From assembly GCA_017462425.1 (NCBI GenBank), contig JAFTRD010000056.1:1-8333 (forward strand): a stretch of DNA of 8,333 nt, given 5' to 3'. This document shows positions 1-6,921 of this stretch, piece after piece. A program made the position numbers and the translations under genes. How positions within the stretch are numbered: the first letter of the stretch is position 1; each line of letters opens with the position of its first letter. The notes beneath the pieces were generated by a model. That model was not told the DNA's origin, ran no database searches, and saw only the letters and a program-made list of their open reading frames with translations. Origin of the DNA: Clostridia bacterium. GTDB lineage: Bacteria; Bacillota_A; Clostridia; Christensenellales; Borkfalkiaceae.

Positions 1-417
1 AAAGAGATAGAAACGAGCGGTGAACTCACCGATATTATAGAGAGCAGTATTCCTTATAAATTCAGACAGAACGGTCCTTGCCAGCGTAAGAGCTTTCAGG
101 CGATCAGAATTGAAGTGAACGGCGAGCTGGACGGACTGAAAGAATGTGTAAAGGGACTGACGAGAAAACTGAAAAAGGGCGGCAGAATTGCCATTCTCAC
201 CTTCCATTCGCTGGAGGACAGAATCGTCAAAGAGGCGTTTCGTGAAATGGCGGCGGATTGCGTATGCCCCCCGAGCTTTCCCGTATGCGTATGCGGAAAG
301 CAAAAGGAAGTGGAAATTATCACCCGAAAGCCAATTACGGCAACGGAAGAAGAATTGGGTGAAAATTCCCGCAGTAAATGTGCAAAACTGAGAGTTGCAG
401 AAAAAATTACAGAGTAA
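1..417 (+). CDS. rsmH: 16S rRNA (cytosine-1402-N4)-methyltransferase RsmH, C-terminal part (5' end outside window)
   Basis: RsmH (MraW) N4-methylates C1402 of 16S rRNA in the ribosomal P site, using S-adenosylmethionine, in the cytoplasm. The reading frame is open from base 1, so only the last 138 residues of a protein normally about 310 long are present. Visible family signatures are FQAIRIEVNGEL (about residues 31-42 of the fragment), ILTFHSLEDRIVKEAF (about 64-79), the Cys-rich segment CVCPPSFPVCVCGK typical of Firmicutes, and the ending ENSRSKCAKLRVAEK. The usual HPAxRTFQ motif is replaced by PCQRKSFQ. A GTG at 115 lies inside the conserved RIEVNGEL motif, so it is an internal valine and not a start. 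The gene ends with tandem TAA TAA stops. It sits at the head of the dcw cluster, its usual place, 46 bp before the ftsL-like gene. Confidence 0.96.
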   Translation, partial: KEIETSGELTDIIESSIPYKFRQNGPCQRKSFQAIRIEVNGELDGLKECVKGLTRKLKKGGRIAILTFHSLEDRIVKEAFREMAADCVCPPSFPVCVCGKQKEVEIITRKPITATEEELGENSRSKCAKLRVAEKITE

Positions 418-463
418 TAAAGCAAATACAGGGGAAATATAAATAAGATAGGAGCGAATCACG

Positions 464-1258
464 ATGAGCCAAACGTTGGAAATTACGAAAGTTGATAACG
501 TTACGGAAGAAGAACGTAAGAGAATTGAATATAATTCTCGCATCAAAGAGAATTACCGTAAAATGATGACGATGGATTGCTCCGAGCTCAAAAACGGAGG
601 CTTGGAAGAGAGAACTTACAGTTATCCTTCTCTCGATTCCTATAAGCCTTTATTAGCTCGTCGTGAAATTACGTTTGAAGACGTGCTAATCCCCGAAGAA
701 GTAAAAAAAGAAACGCAACAGCGTCCTCAAGCGCAGGCAACGCAAAGAGCGTATTCTTCCAATATAGATTTTTCCAGCACTATTTATACCTCCTCTGCAT
801 ACCGTGAAGCCGCACTGCGTAAGGAGCGTGCGGCATCAGCGGTTGCGGAAACGACGGACGAAACGTTGTGTATGCCCACCAGCACCACGTTGCAGTACGG
901 AACAAGACCGCTCATGCAAACGTCAACGGCTCCCGTAGCTGCTCCCACAGCGAAGACGGGCGTTGCCACGGCAAGCAGCACGGAGGTTACCGCCTCGCAG
1001 GATATGCGTGCGTATTATACGTCGCTTGCGAAAAAAGTAGCGGTTGCTTTTGCGGTTGCCGTCGTCGTTATGATGGTAGTCATCGCAATCAATTCGGCGG
1101 TTTTGGGTGGTATCGATCTGCAGATTATGAATTTACAACAAGAACTCTCCGCATTGCAGGCGCAAGCGCAGAGCTTACAGCAGGCAATCGCAAACGAAAC
1201 CAGTTGGGAGAGTATCTTGGAATTTATACAGCAAAGCGGTATGATTCAAGCCGTATAG
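464..1258 (+). CDS. FtsL-like single-pass membrane protein with a long cytoplasmic tail
   Basis: This is probably the FtsL equivalent, a bitopic divisome protein that works with DivIC/FtsB, FtsW and the septal PBP. The call rests on position (between rsmH and the PBP gene) and on architecture, because I see no strong sequence match. The protein is 264 aa. Residues 1-190 have no membrane segment and should be cytoplasmic. Within them, about 15-35 are highly charged and probably helical, about 50-85 include the YSYPSLDSYKPLLARREITF stretch, and about 120-180 are rich in Ala, Thr and Ser and look disordered. One hydrophobic segment spans about 192-214. After it comes a short Leu/Gln-rich coiled coil (about 218-245) and a tail ending QSGMIQAV. 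Known FtsL proteins are roughly 100-120 aa with short tails, so the tail here is unusual. The ATG start follows AGGAG (450-454) at 9 bp spacing. The fall-back reading is an unrelated membrane protein inserted at this locus. Confidence 0.75.
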   Translation: MSQTLEITKVDNVTEEERKRIEYNSRIKENYRKMMTMDCSELKNGGLEERTYSYPSLDSYKPLLARREITFEDVLIPEEVKKETQQRPQAQATQRAYSSNIDFSSTIYTSSAYREAALRKERAASAVAETTDETLCMPTSTTLQYGTRPLMQTSTAPVAAPTAKTGVATASSTEVTASQDMRAYYTSLAKKVAVAFAVAVVVMMVVIAINSAVLGGIDLQIMNLQQELSALQAQAQSLQQAIANETSWESILEFIQQSGMIQAV

Positions 1259-1279
1259 CATAAACGACTTCACTATATC

Positions 1280-1285
1280 AAGGAG
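1280..1285 (+). promoter_or_regulatory. Strong Shine-Dalgarno site that decides the PBP start
   Basis: AAGGAG lies 22 bp after the stop of the ftsL-like gene. No ATG, GTG or TTG in any frame follows at a usable distance. The codon in the PBP frame 9 bp downstream is ATC (1295-1297). The same 9 bp spacing is seen between AGGAG and the ATG of the ftsL-like gene. The site therefore supports initiation at ATC rather than at the TTG at 1439. Confidence 0.75.
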
Positions 1286-1294
1286 TAAACGAAC

Positions 1295-3052
1295 ATCAAA
1301 CCAATTAAAAATCAATATTCGATATCGGTTTTACGAAAGAGGTTATTTGCCATTATTCTGGCGATAACCTTTATTTTTTGTCTTTTAACGGCAAGATTTT
1401 TTTACGTTCAGGTACTTTGGGACGATACCCTGCGCGCTTTGGCGCTCGACCAATGGATGCGTGAAATTCCCATTGTGGCGGAACGTGGAAAAATTACCGA
1501 TAGAAACGGCGTAGTCTTAGCCGGAAACCAAACGTCTTACGCCGTATACCTTCGTGCCCGAGCCGTAAACGATAAAGAAGGTACGGCAAGAGTGCTTTCG
1601 GAGACGCTGGGCTGTGATTATACCCAGTTATATAACAAAATGACTTCCGGTCACGTATCCGAAATTACCGTGGCGAAAAAAGTGAAAAAAGAGGCGATTG
1701 AACGGCTTTGCGCCTACGACTTGGACGGCGTTTATTTTTCCCGTGACAATACCCGTGTATATTCTTACTACGAACTTTTGTGTAAGGTATTGGGATTTAC
1801 CTCTTCGGATAATTCGGGTACGACGGGCGTGGAAAAATATTACGAGAAATATCTTGCGGGAGAGAACGGCGAGCTCTTATACGAAACCGACCTGGTCGGC
1901 GTTGACCTGCAGGGCGCAGTGGCGGCGTATCTTCCCGCAACGGACGGATTGAACGTAGAGCTCACCGTCGATTACGGTATTCAGGCGATTGCCGAAAACG
2001 CAATGAAAAACGTTTACCAAGCCTATTCCGCCAAGTCGGCGCAGTGTATCGTACTCGATCCTCGCACCTTTGAAATTCTGGCAATGGTCAATTATCCGTC
2101 CTATAACCTCAACGACGTACCTCGAGGCGATTTGGAAACGCTCAACGCTCAATCGAGAAACCGTTTGGTCTGCGATATTTACGAGCCGGGCTCTACCTTT
2201 AAAATCGTCACTGCCGCCGCTACTATAGAGGAATATTTACAGGGGAATCCCAACGCATATTCTCCCACGCACGTATACCCTTCCTCCAGAACGAGAACGG
2301 TAGACGGTACGACCATCAAATGTTGGAGCACGCACGCCAACGGCAAACATTCCAACCAGACGCTTGCCGAGGCGCTCAATAACAGCTGTAACCCCTGTTT
2401 CGTGGATAGGGCGCTCTCGCTGGGGGAGGATACGTTCTATAAATACCTCAATTTATTCAATTTCGGCAAGGAAACGGGCGTGGATTATAGCGGTGAGGCT
2501 CTGGGTATGCTCCTGCCGCAATCGGCGGTGCGTGACTGTGACCTTGCCCGTATCGGGTTCGGTCAGACGGTGGCGGTAACGCCCTTACAGCTCGCCTGCG
2601 CCGTGGGTGCGGCGGTCAACGGCGGATACTATTACACCCCGCATTTGGTGAAGCGGATATATTCCGAGGATCTTTCCGTAGAGGAAAAGATAGAAAAAAC
2701 GTTAAAGAGCCGCACGGTCAGCGAAGAGGCGTCCCGTATGCTTGCGGGAATGTTGGAGGGGGTCATTGCCGAGGGCAGCGGTAAAAAAGCGTACATAGAA
2801 GGCTACAAGGTAGGCGGAAAAACGGGTACGGCGCAGAAATATGAAAACGGTCGTATTGCGCAAGGCAAGTACGTTTCCTCCTTCGTGGGCTTTTTTCCGT
2901 CCGACAACCCGCAATATCTTGCCCTCGTCGTCGTGGACGAACCGCAGGGGCAATACTACGGCAGCGTGGTTGCCGCTCCCTGCGCGCAGGAAATTTTTCA
3001 GGGCATTATCGACTTAAAAGAAATCAAACCTTACGAAAGCGTGGAAAAATAA
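1295..3052 (+). CDS. Class B penicillin-binding protein (FtsI/SpoVD-type transpeptidase), apparent ATC start
   Basis: This is a membrane-anchored D,D-transpeptidase that cross-links peptidoglycan at the septum, probably as the partner of the FtsW encoded downstream. From the proposed ATC start it is 585 aa. It has a basic N-terminus, one membrane anchor (about residues 17-33, continuing into RFFYVQV), a pedestal opening with RGKITDRNG (about 64-72), and a transpeptidase domain from about 240 to 575. The catalytic motifs are intact: STFK with the active serine at 300, SCN at 364-366 and KTG at 509-511. The protein ends soon after this domain, so it has no PASTA repeats, unlike SpoVD. Around SxN the sequence (KCWSTHANG, LNNSCNP) resembles SpoVD, but this is the only PBP in the cluster, so a vegetative FtsI role is likely. 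The frame is open upstream to a TAA at 1286. Starting at the TTG at 1439 would delete the anchor, so the ATC is preferred; an ATG-to-ATC sequence error remains possible. Confidence 0.9.
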   Translation: MKPIKNQYSISVLRKRLFAIILAITFIFCLLTARFFYVQVLWDDTLRALALDQWMREIPIVAERGKITDRNGVVLAGNQTSYAVYLRARAVNDKEGTARVLSETLGCDYTQLYNKMTSGHVSEITVAKKVKKEAIERLCAYDLDGVYFSRDNTRVYSYYELLCKVLGFTSSDNSGTTGVEKYYEKYLAGENGELLYETDLVGVDLQGAVAAYLPATDGLNVELTVDYGIQAIAENAMKNVYQAYSAKSAQCIVLDPRTFEILAMVNYPSYNLNDVPRGDLETLNAQSRNRLVCDIYEPGSTFKIVTAAATIEEYLQGNPNAYSPTHVYPSSRTRTVDGTTIKCWSTHANGKHSNQTLAEALNNSCNPCFVDRALSLGEDTFYKYLNLFNFGKETGVDYSGEALGMLLPQSAVRDCDLARIGFGQTVAVTPLQLACAVGAAVNGGYYYTPHLVKRIYSEDLSVEEKIEKTLKSRTVSEEASRMLAGMLEGVIAEGSGKKAYIEGYKVGGKTGTAQKYENGRIAQGKYVSSFVGFFPSDNPQYLALVVVDEPQGQYYGSVVAAPCAQEIFQGIIDLKEIKPYESVEK

Positions 3053-3083
3053 ACAAAAAACAAAGAAAAAGGGAGAAAATTAC

Positions 3084-4541
3084 ATGCAATTAGACCGATT
3101 ATTGAAAGGCGTTGCCGTAAAAAATATCAGCGGCGATACGAAGGATAAACAAGTGAACGCAATTCGCATCGATTCACGGATTATTAGCAGGGGCGAATTG
3201 TTCGTGGCTTTGGTCGGGGAAACCTCGGACGGGCACGATTACATGCGTGAGGCGCAGCGCAGAGGCGCCGTTGCCGTGGTCTGTCAACGTGCGGTGCAGG
3301 GGGTAAGCGTTCCGCAGATTATCGTGGAGGACACCCGAAAGGCGTTGTCCGTTCTTTCGGCTAATTTCTACGGCAATCCGCAGGAAAAATTGAAAATTAT
3401 CGGCGTTACGGGCACCAACGGCAAGACCACCACCTGTCATTATCTTTCTTCTATTTTGCAAAAAGCAGGCAAGAAAGTAGGTGTGATCGGCACGCTTGGA
3501 ACCTTTTACGACGGGGTATGCTTAGCGCCCGATCTGACCACGCCCGATCCCTTACAGCTCTTCCGTATCTTTTCCGACATGCAAAAAAGCGGTGTGGAAT
3601 ACGTGGTAATGGAGGTTTCGGCGCACGCCGTGTATTACGATAAAACGTTTGCGCTTGGCTTTGCGGCGTGCATTTTCACCAATTGTACGCAGGACCATTT
3701 GGATTTTTTCGGTACGATGGAGCGCTACCGACAAGTTAAAAAACAACTCTTCAGCGAGGGAAACTACGGCTTTGCGGTGGTCAACACCGACGATGCTTTG
3801 GGTGCGGAAATAATGAGGGATTGCAAGCGCTGTAAAAGCTACGGCATAAAAAACCCGTCCGATCATTTTGCCGTGATAGAAGAGGAAAGCTTGAGAGGCA
3901 GCCGTATCATGCTCAATTTAAACGACGAGCTTTGCGAGGCGGAGCTCAGGCTTACGGGCAGATATAACGTGTACAACGCCCTTGCCGCCGCCGTTTGCGC
4001 GCATACCTTGGGTGTGGACGGTAAATACATAGCCGAAGGGCTTTACGCCGTGGATAAAGTTTCGGGCAGGCTGGAAAGCATGGGCAGTATCCGTGGCGGT
4101 GAAATTTTTGTAGATTTTGCGCATACGCCCGACGGACTGGAAAACGTATTACAAGCGCTGAAAGAACGCTGCCGGGGAAAGCTGATGTGCGTATTCGGTT
4201 GCGGCGGGAACCGGGATACGGGTAAACGCCCTTTGATGGGAGAAATTGCAGGGAAATTAACCGATTTTTGCGTTTTGACCTCGGATAATCCCCGATACGA
4301 AGAACCGTACGCCATCATTTCGGCAATTGAAAACGGGTATAGAAAATACTCCCGCAGCTACGTGGTGGTGCAGGATCGGAGAAAGGCAATCGAATACGCC
4401 ATGCGCCGCTTACAGGAAAACGACGTCCTGTTAATTGCAGGCAAGGGCGGAGAGAATTATCAGGAAATTATGGGTATAAAATACGACTATAACGACAATG
4501 CTGTTGTAAAAGAAATTATGGAAAAAATGCTTACGGAATGA
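3084..4541 (+). CDS. murE: UDP-MurNAc-tripeptide ligase MurE, probably meso-diaminopimelate specific
   Basis: MurE is a cytoplasmic, ATP-dependent ligase that adds the third stem residue to UDP-MurNAc-L-Ala-D-Glu. At 485 aa it is the normal family length. The N-terminal UDP-binding domain has DSR (30-32). The central ATPase has the P-loop GTNGKTT (110-116), TTPDPLQL (152-159), MEVSAHA (176-182), and K219 in RQVKKQLF as the probable carbamylated lysine. The C-terminal domain has DNPRYEEP (401-408); the DNPR form with arginine marks meso-A2pm enzymes, while lysine enzymes lack that arginine. The later GKGHE motif reads GKGGE here (453-457), keeping the glycines and glutamate. ATG 3084 follows AGGGAG (3070-3075) at 8 bp. 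The gene lies 31 bp after the PBP gene, and its TGA overlaps the mraY ATG in ATGA. No murF follows, so the D-Ala-D-Ala adding enzyme must be encoded elsewhere. Confidence 0.97.
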   Translation: MQLDRLLKGVAVKNISGDTKDKQVNAIRIDSRIISRGELFVALVGETSDGHDYMREAQRRGAVAVVCQRAVQGVSVPQIIVEDTRKALSVLSANFYGNPQEKLKIIGVTGTNGKTTTCHYLSSILQKAGKKVGVIGTLGTFYDGVCLAPDLTTPDPLQLFRIFSDMQKSGVEYVVMEVSAHAVYYDKTFALGFAACIFTNCTQDHLDFFGTMERYRQVKKQLFSEGNYGFAVVNTDDALGAEIMRDCKRCKSYGIKNPSDHFAVIEEESLRGSRIMLNLNDELCEAELRLTGRYNVYNALAAAVCAHTLGVDGKYIAEGLYAVDKVSGRLESMGSIRGGEIFVDFAHTPDGLENVLQALKERCRGKLMCVFGCGGNRDTGKRPLMGEIAGKLTDFCVLTSDNPRYEEPYAIISAIENGYRKYSRSYVVVQDRRKAIEYAMRRLQENDVLLIAGKGGENYQEIMGIKYDYNDNAVVKEIMEKMLTE

Positions 4542-5494
4542 GTATGAAAGGTTATTTATCGGCCGCTTTATTATCGTTTGTCCTGTCTTTTGTCCTCTGT
4601 CTGGTGGAAATTCCGCTGCTCAGGAGATTAAAAGCAGGACAAAATATTTTAGGCTATGTAAAAGAGCATCAAAATAAGAGCGGTACGCCCACCATGGGCG
4701 GACTGGCTTTTATTCTGGCGGCGTGTATCGTTCCGCTTATTTTCTACGGTTTTTCGGACAAGCCGCTGTACGTCTCCGTCGCCATTGGACTCGGTTTTAT
4801 GATCGTGGGTTTTTTGGACGATTTTTTAAAGCTCAAGCATAAAGAAAATTTAGGGCTGAAAGTTTATCAAAAAATCGTCTTTCAGCTGGTCGTGGCGGTC
4901 AGTGCGTCTATGTATTGTTATTTGGACGGATTGACGTTGGTGTATATTCCGTTTACCGATATTTCTTTCAATATCGGTTGGGGTATTATTCCGCTCGGTA
5001 TCTTCGTATTTTTGGCGGCGGTCAATTCCGTCAATTTAACGGACGGGCTGGACGGCTTGGCTTCCAGCAGTAGTATCGCTTATTTTTTAAGTATGGGCTT
5101 GCTTATTCTTCTGCGCTCGCAGTTCTTCGCTCTTTCCACGCTCTGTTTTTGCTTAACGGCGGCACTGGCGGCGTATCTCGTGTTCAATACCAACCGCGCC
5201 AGCGTATTCATGGGGGATACGGGCTCGTTAAGTCTTGGCGGTTTTGTCGCCTGCGTGGGGATATTTTCGGGTAATTTACTCTATATTGCCGTTATCGGAG
5301 CGGTATTCGTGCTTTCAAGCATAACCGTCATCATACAGGTCATATACTATAAAAAAACGGGCAAGAGGGTCTTTAAAATGGCTCCCATACACCACCATTT
5401 TCAGGAAAAGGGGTACAGTGAAAGTAAAATTTCCTACTGTTACGGACTGGTAACCTTGGCGTTGGGGGCGTTAAGCATTCTCGCCCTTCCCTGA
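4538..5494 (+). CDS. mraY: Phospho-N-acetylmuramoyl-pentapeptide transferase MraY
   Basis: MraY is the polytopic membrane enzyme that transfers phospho-MurNAc-pentapeptide from UDP to undecaprenyl phosphate, giving lipid I on the cytoplasmic face. At 318 aa with about ten hydrophobic segments it fits the family. Motifs in order are SGTPTMGG (48-55), the Mg-binding pair in FLDDFLKLK (D94, D95), NLTDGLDGLA (166-175), FMGDTGS (225-230, D227), and MAPIHHHF (281-288) with the His triad at 285-287. The start ATG overlaps the murE stop by 4 bp (ATGA) and has no clear Shine-Dalgarno of its own, which suggests translational coupling to murE. A second ATG two codons on, at 4544, could serve equally well; both leave the whole first membrane helix intact. 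The last seven bases region carries the murD ribosome-binding site, which begins inside this gene's TGA. Confidence 0.97.
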   Translation: MSMKGYLSAALLSFVLSFVLCLVEIPLLRRLKAGQNILGYVKEHQNKSGTPTMGGLAFILAACIVPLIFYGFSDKPLYVSVAIGLGFMIVGFLDDFLKLKHKENLGLKVYQKIVFQLVVAVSASMYCYLDGLTLVYIPFTDISFNIGWGIIPLGIFVFLAAVNSVNLTDGLDGLASSSSIAYFLSMGLLILLRSQFFALSTLCFCLTAALAAYLVFNTNRASVFMGDTGSLSLGGFVACVGIFSGNLLYIAVIGAVFVLSSITVIIQVIYYKKTGKRVFKMAPIHHHFQEKGYSESKISYCYGLVTLALGALSILALP

Positions 5495-5499
5495 GGTGA
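5493..5499 (+). promoter_or_regulatory. murD ribosome-binding site overlapping the mraY stop codon
   Basis: GAGGTGA starts within the TGA stop of mraY and lies 6 bp before the murD ATG at 5506. Ribosomes finishing mraY would pass straight over this site, which suits coupled translation of mraY and murD. Confidence 0.7.
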
Positions 5500-5505
5500 A
5501 AGTAT

Positions 5506-6921
5506 ATGTATTTGAAAACGCAAAAATTTTTAGTAGCGGGCATTTCCCGTTCGGGTTTATCTGCGGCGCGCCTTCTCATCAGTCACGGCGCAACGGCGTA
5601 CGTTTACGATGAAATGACAAGCAGTACGATTGAAAAAAATATTACTCAGCTTAAAAGTCTTGGGGCAATCGTAGTAACGTCGGAAAGGTTAAAAGAAGCG
5701 ATAGAAGTCTGCGACGTCCTCGTATTGAGCCCGGGAATTCCCATAGATCATTCCCTGCCGGTAGCGTTTAAAAAAGCAGGCAAAAAAATTATAGGCGAAA
5801 TGGAGCTCGGCACACTGTTTTTAAAGGCAACTGCCGTGGCGGTAACGGGTACGAACGGCAAGACGACCACCGTTGGGCTCTTAAAGGAAATTTTACAGCG
5901 CTCGGGGAAAAAAGTAATTGCCTGCGGCAACGTGGGTAGACCGCTCTGCGATTGCGTGGAGGAGCTGGACTACGACGATATTGCCGTCATCGAGGTTTCT
6001 TCCTTTCAATTGGAATCACTCTCTTCTCTGCGCGCGCACGTCTACGTAGAGTTGAATATCACGGAAGATCATCTCAATCGGCACTATAATATGGAAAATT
6101 ACATATTTTTGAAGGGAAAACTACTCAAAAACGGTACGGAAAGCGAATTTGCGGTTCTCAACTACGACGATCAAACCGTTCGGGATTTTTCTCAAAAAAC
6201 CAAGGCCCGCGCCGTATGGTTTTCTTTAAGAGAAAAAGTGGACGGGGCGTATCTGTACGACGGGGAGCTTTTTTGGAAGAATGAAAAAATAATTTCCGTG
6301 AAAGAGCTGTCCACAAGCGGAATGCACAACGTTGCCAATACTCTTGCCGCCATATCCGTCGCCAAACTGTTCGGGTTGGAAAACGAAACGATAGCCCAGG
6401 GGATTGCGTCGTTTAAGGGGATTCGTCACCGCATCGAAAAAGTGGCGGAAATAGACGGCGTAAGCTACGTAAACGACTCCAAGGCAACCAACGTGGACGC
6501 AACCGTGAAGGCTTTGGAGGGAATGACGGGAGAAACGGTATTGCTGTTGGGCGGTAAGGATAAGGGCTACGATTACGACGCATTGTTTGAGGTGATAAAA
6601 CGCAGCAGCGTCGTTCACGTCGTTTTATACGGCGAAAACCGCTTTAAACTTTTAAGCGCCGCCGTGCGAGCCAACTACCGCCGTGCAACGCTCTGTCCCG
6701 AGCTTGAAATGGCGGTGCGCTTTGCCGCCGTTTTGGCGACGCCGAAACAAACCGTTCTTTTAAGTCCGGCAAGCGCTTCCTTCGACGCCTTTTCGGGTTA
6801 CGAAGAGCGTGGCGATTGTTTTACGGAACTGGTAAAGGCAATGGAGCCGAAAGAAAAAAATTACACGCAGGATTCGTTCGTGCAGGCGGTAGAGGATGTT
6901 ATCGAAGAACGGGAAGAGTAG
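5506..6921 (+). CDS. murD: UDP-MurNAc-L-alanine:D-glutamate ligase MurD
   Basis: MurD is a cytoplasmic ATP-dependent ligase that adds D-glutamate to UDP-MurNAc-L-Ala, the step before MurE. The protein is 471 aa. An N-terminal Rossmann-like UDP-binding domain (1-110) opens with FLVAGISRSGLSAARLL and has SPGIP (75-79). The ATPase domain carries the P-loop TGTNGKTT (114-121), EVSSFQLE (163-170), NITEDHLNRH (184-193) and K203 as the probable carbamylated lysine. The C-terminal domain has HRIEKV (308-313), YVNDSKATN (321-329), LLLGGKDKG (346-354) and LLSPASASFD with ERGDCF (418-439). About 25 residues follow the usual end of the fold, acidic at the tip (EDVIEEREE); this extension includes the 26 bp overlap with ftsW. 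The start is 11 bp after mraY with a good ribosome-binding site. Confidence 0.97.
   Translation: MYLKTQKFLVAGISRSGLSAARLLISHGATAYVYDEMTSSTIEKNITQLKSLGAIVVTSERLKEAIEVCDVLVLSPGIPIDHSLPVAFKKAGKKIIGEMELGTLFLKATAVAVTGTNGKTTTVGLLKEILQRSGKKVIACGNVGRPLCDCVEELDYDDIAVIEVSSFQLESLSSLRAHVYVELNITEDHLNRHYNMENYIFLKGKLLKNGTESEFAVLNYDDQTVRDFSQKTKARAVWFSLREKVDGAYLYDGELFWKNEKIISVKELSTSGMHNVANTLAAISVAKLFGLENETIAQGIASFKGIRHRIEKVAEIDGVSYVNDSKATNVDATVKALEGMTGETVLLLGGKDKGYDYDALFEVIKRSSVVHVVLYGENRFKLLSAAVRANYRRATLCPELEMAVRFAAVLATPKQTVLLSPASASFDAFSGYEERGDCFTELVKAMEPKEKNYTQDSFVQAVEDVIEEREE
6884..6889 (+). promoter_or_regulatory. Weak ribosome-binding site for ftsW inside murD
   Basis: AGGCGG lies 6 bp before the ftsW ATG at 6896, within the murD coding sequence. 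A second purine run (AGAGG, 6891-6895) abuts the ATG and is too close to act in the usual way. An in-frame TAG at 6890-6892 rules out any earlier ftsW start. Initiation probably leans on ribosomes translating the end of murD. Confidence 0.45.

Noticed and set aside
115..117. GTG as start of a small 100-residue gene
   Set aside because: It lies within the conserved RIEVNGEL motif of RsmH, whose frame is open from base 1.
430..450. AT-rich AAATATAAATAAGATA as a possible promoter before the ftsL-like gene
   Set aside because: No -35 partner is visible, and the short gap within a tight + strand cluster argues for read-through transcription.
868..1263. 131-codon + strand frame overlapping the ftsL-like gene
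   Set aside because: It is a shadow in another frame, with no ribosome-binding site and a composition rich in His, Arg, Cys and Gly typical of out-of-frame reading.
1439..1441. TTG as start of the PBP gene
   Set aside because: It has no ribosome-binding site, and it would remove the membrane anchor and the RFFYVQV segment that are clearly encoded upstream in the same frame.
3053..3083. Purine-rich gap between the PBP gene and murE as a terminator or attenuator
   Set aside because: It has no inverted repeat and no T-run; it only carries the murE ribosome-binding site.
6226..6618. 130-codon minus-strand frame within murD
   Set aside because: It lies wholly opposite conserved murD coding sequence and shows no recognisable protein features or ribosome-binding site.
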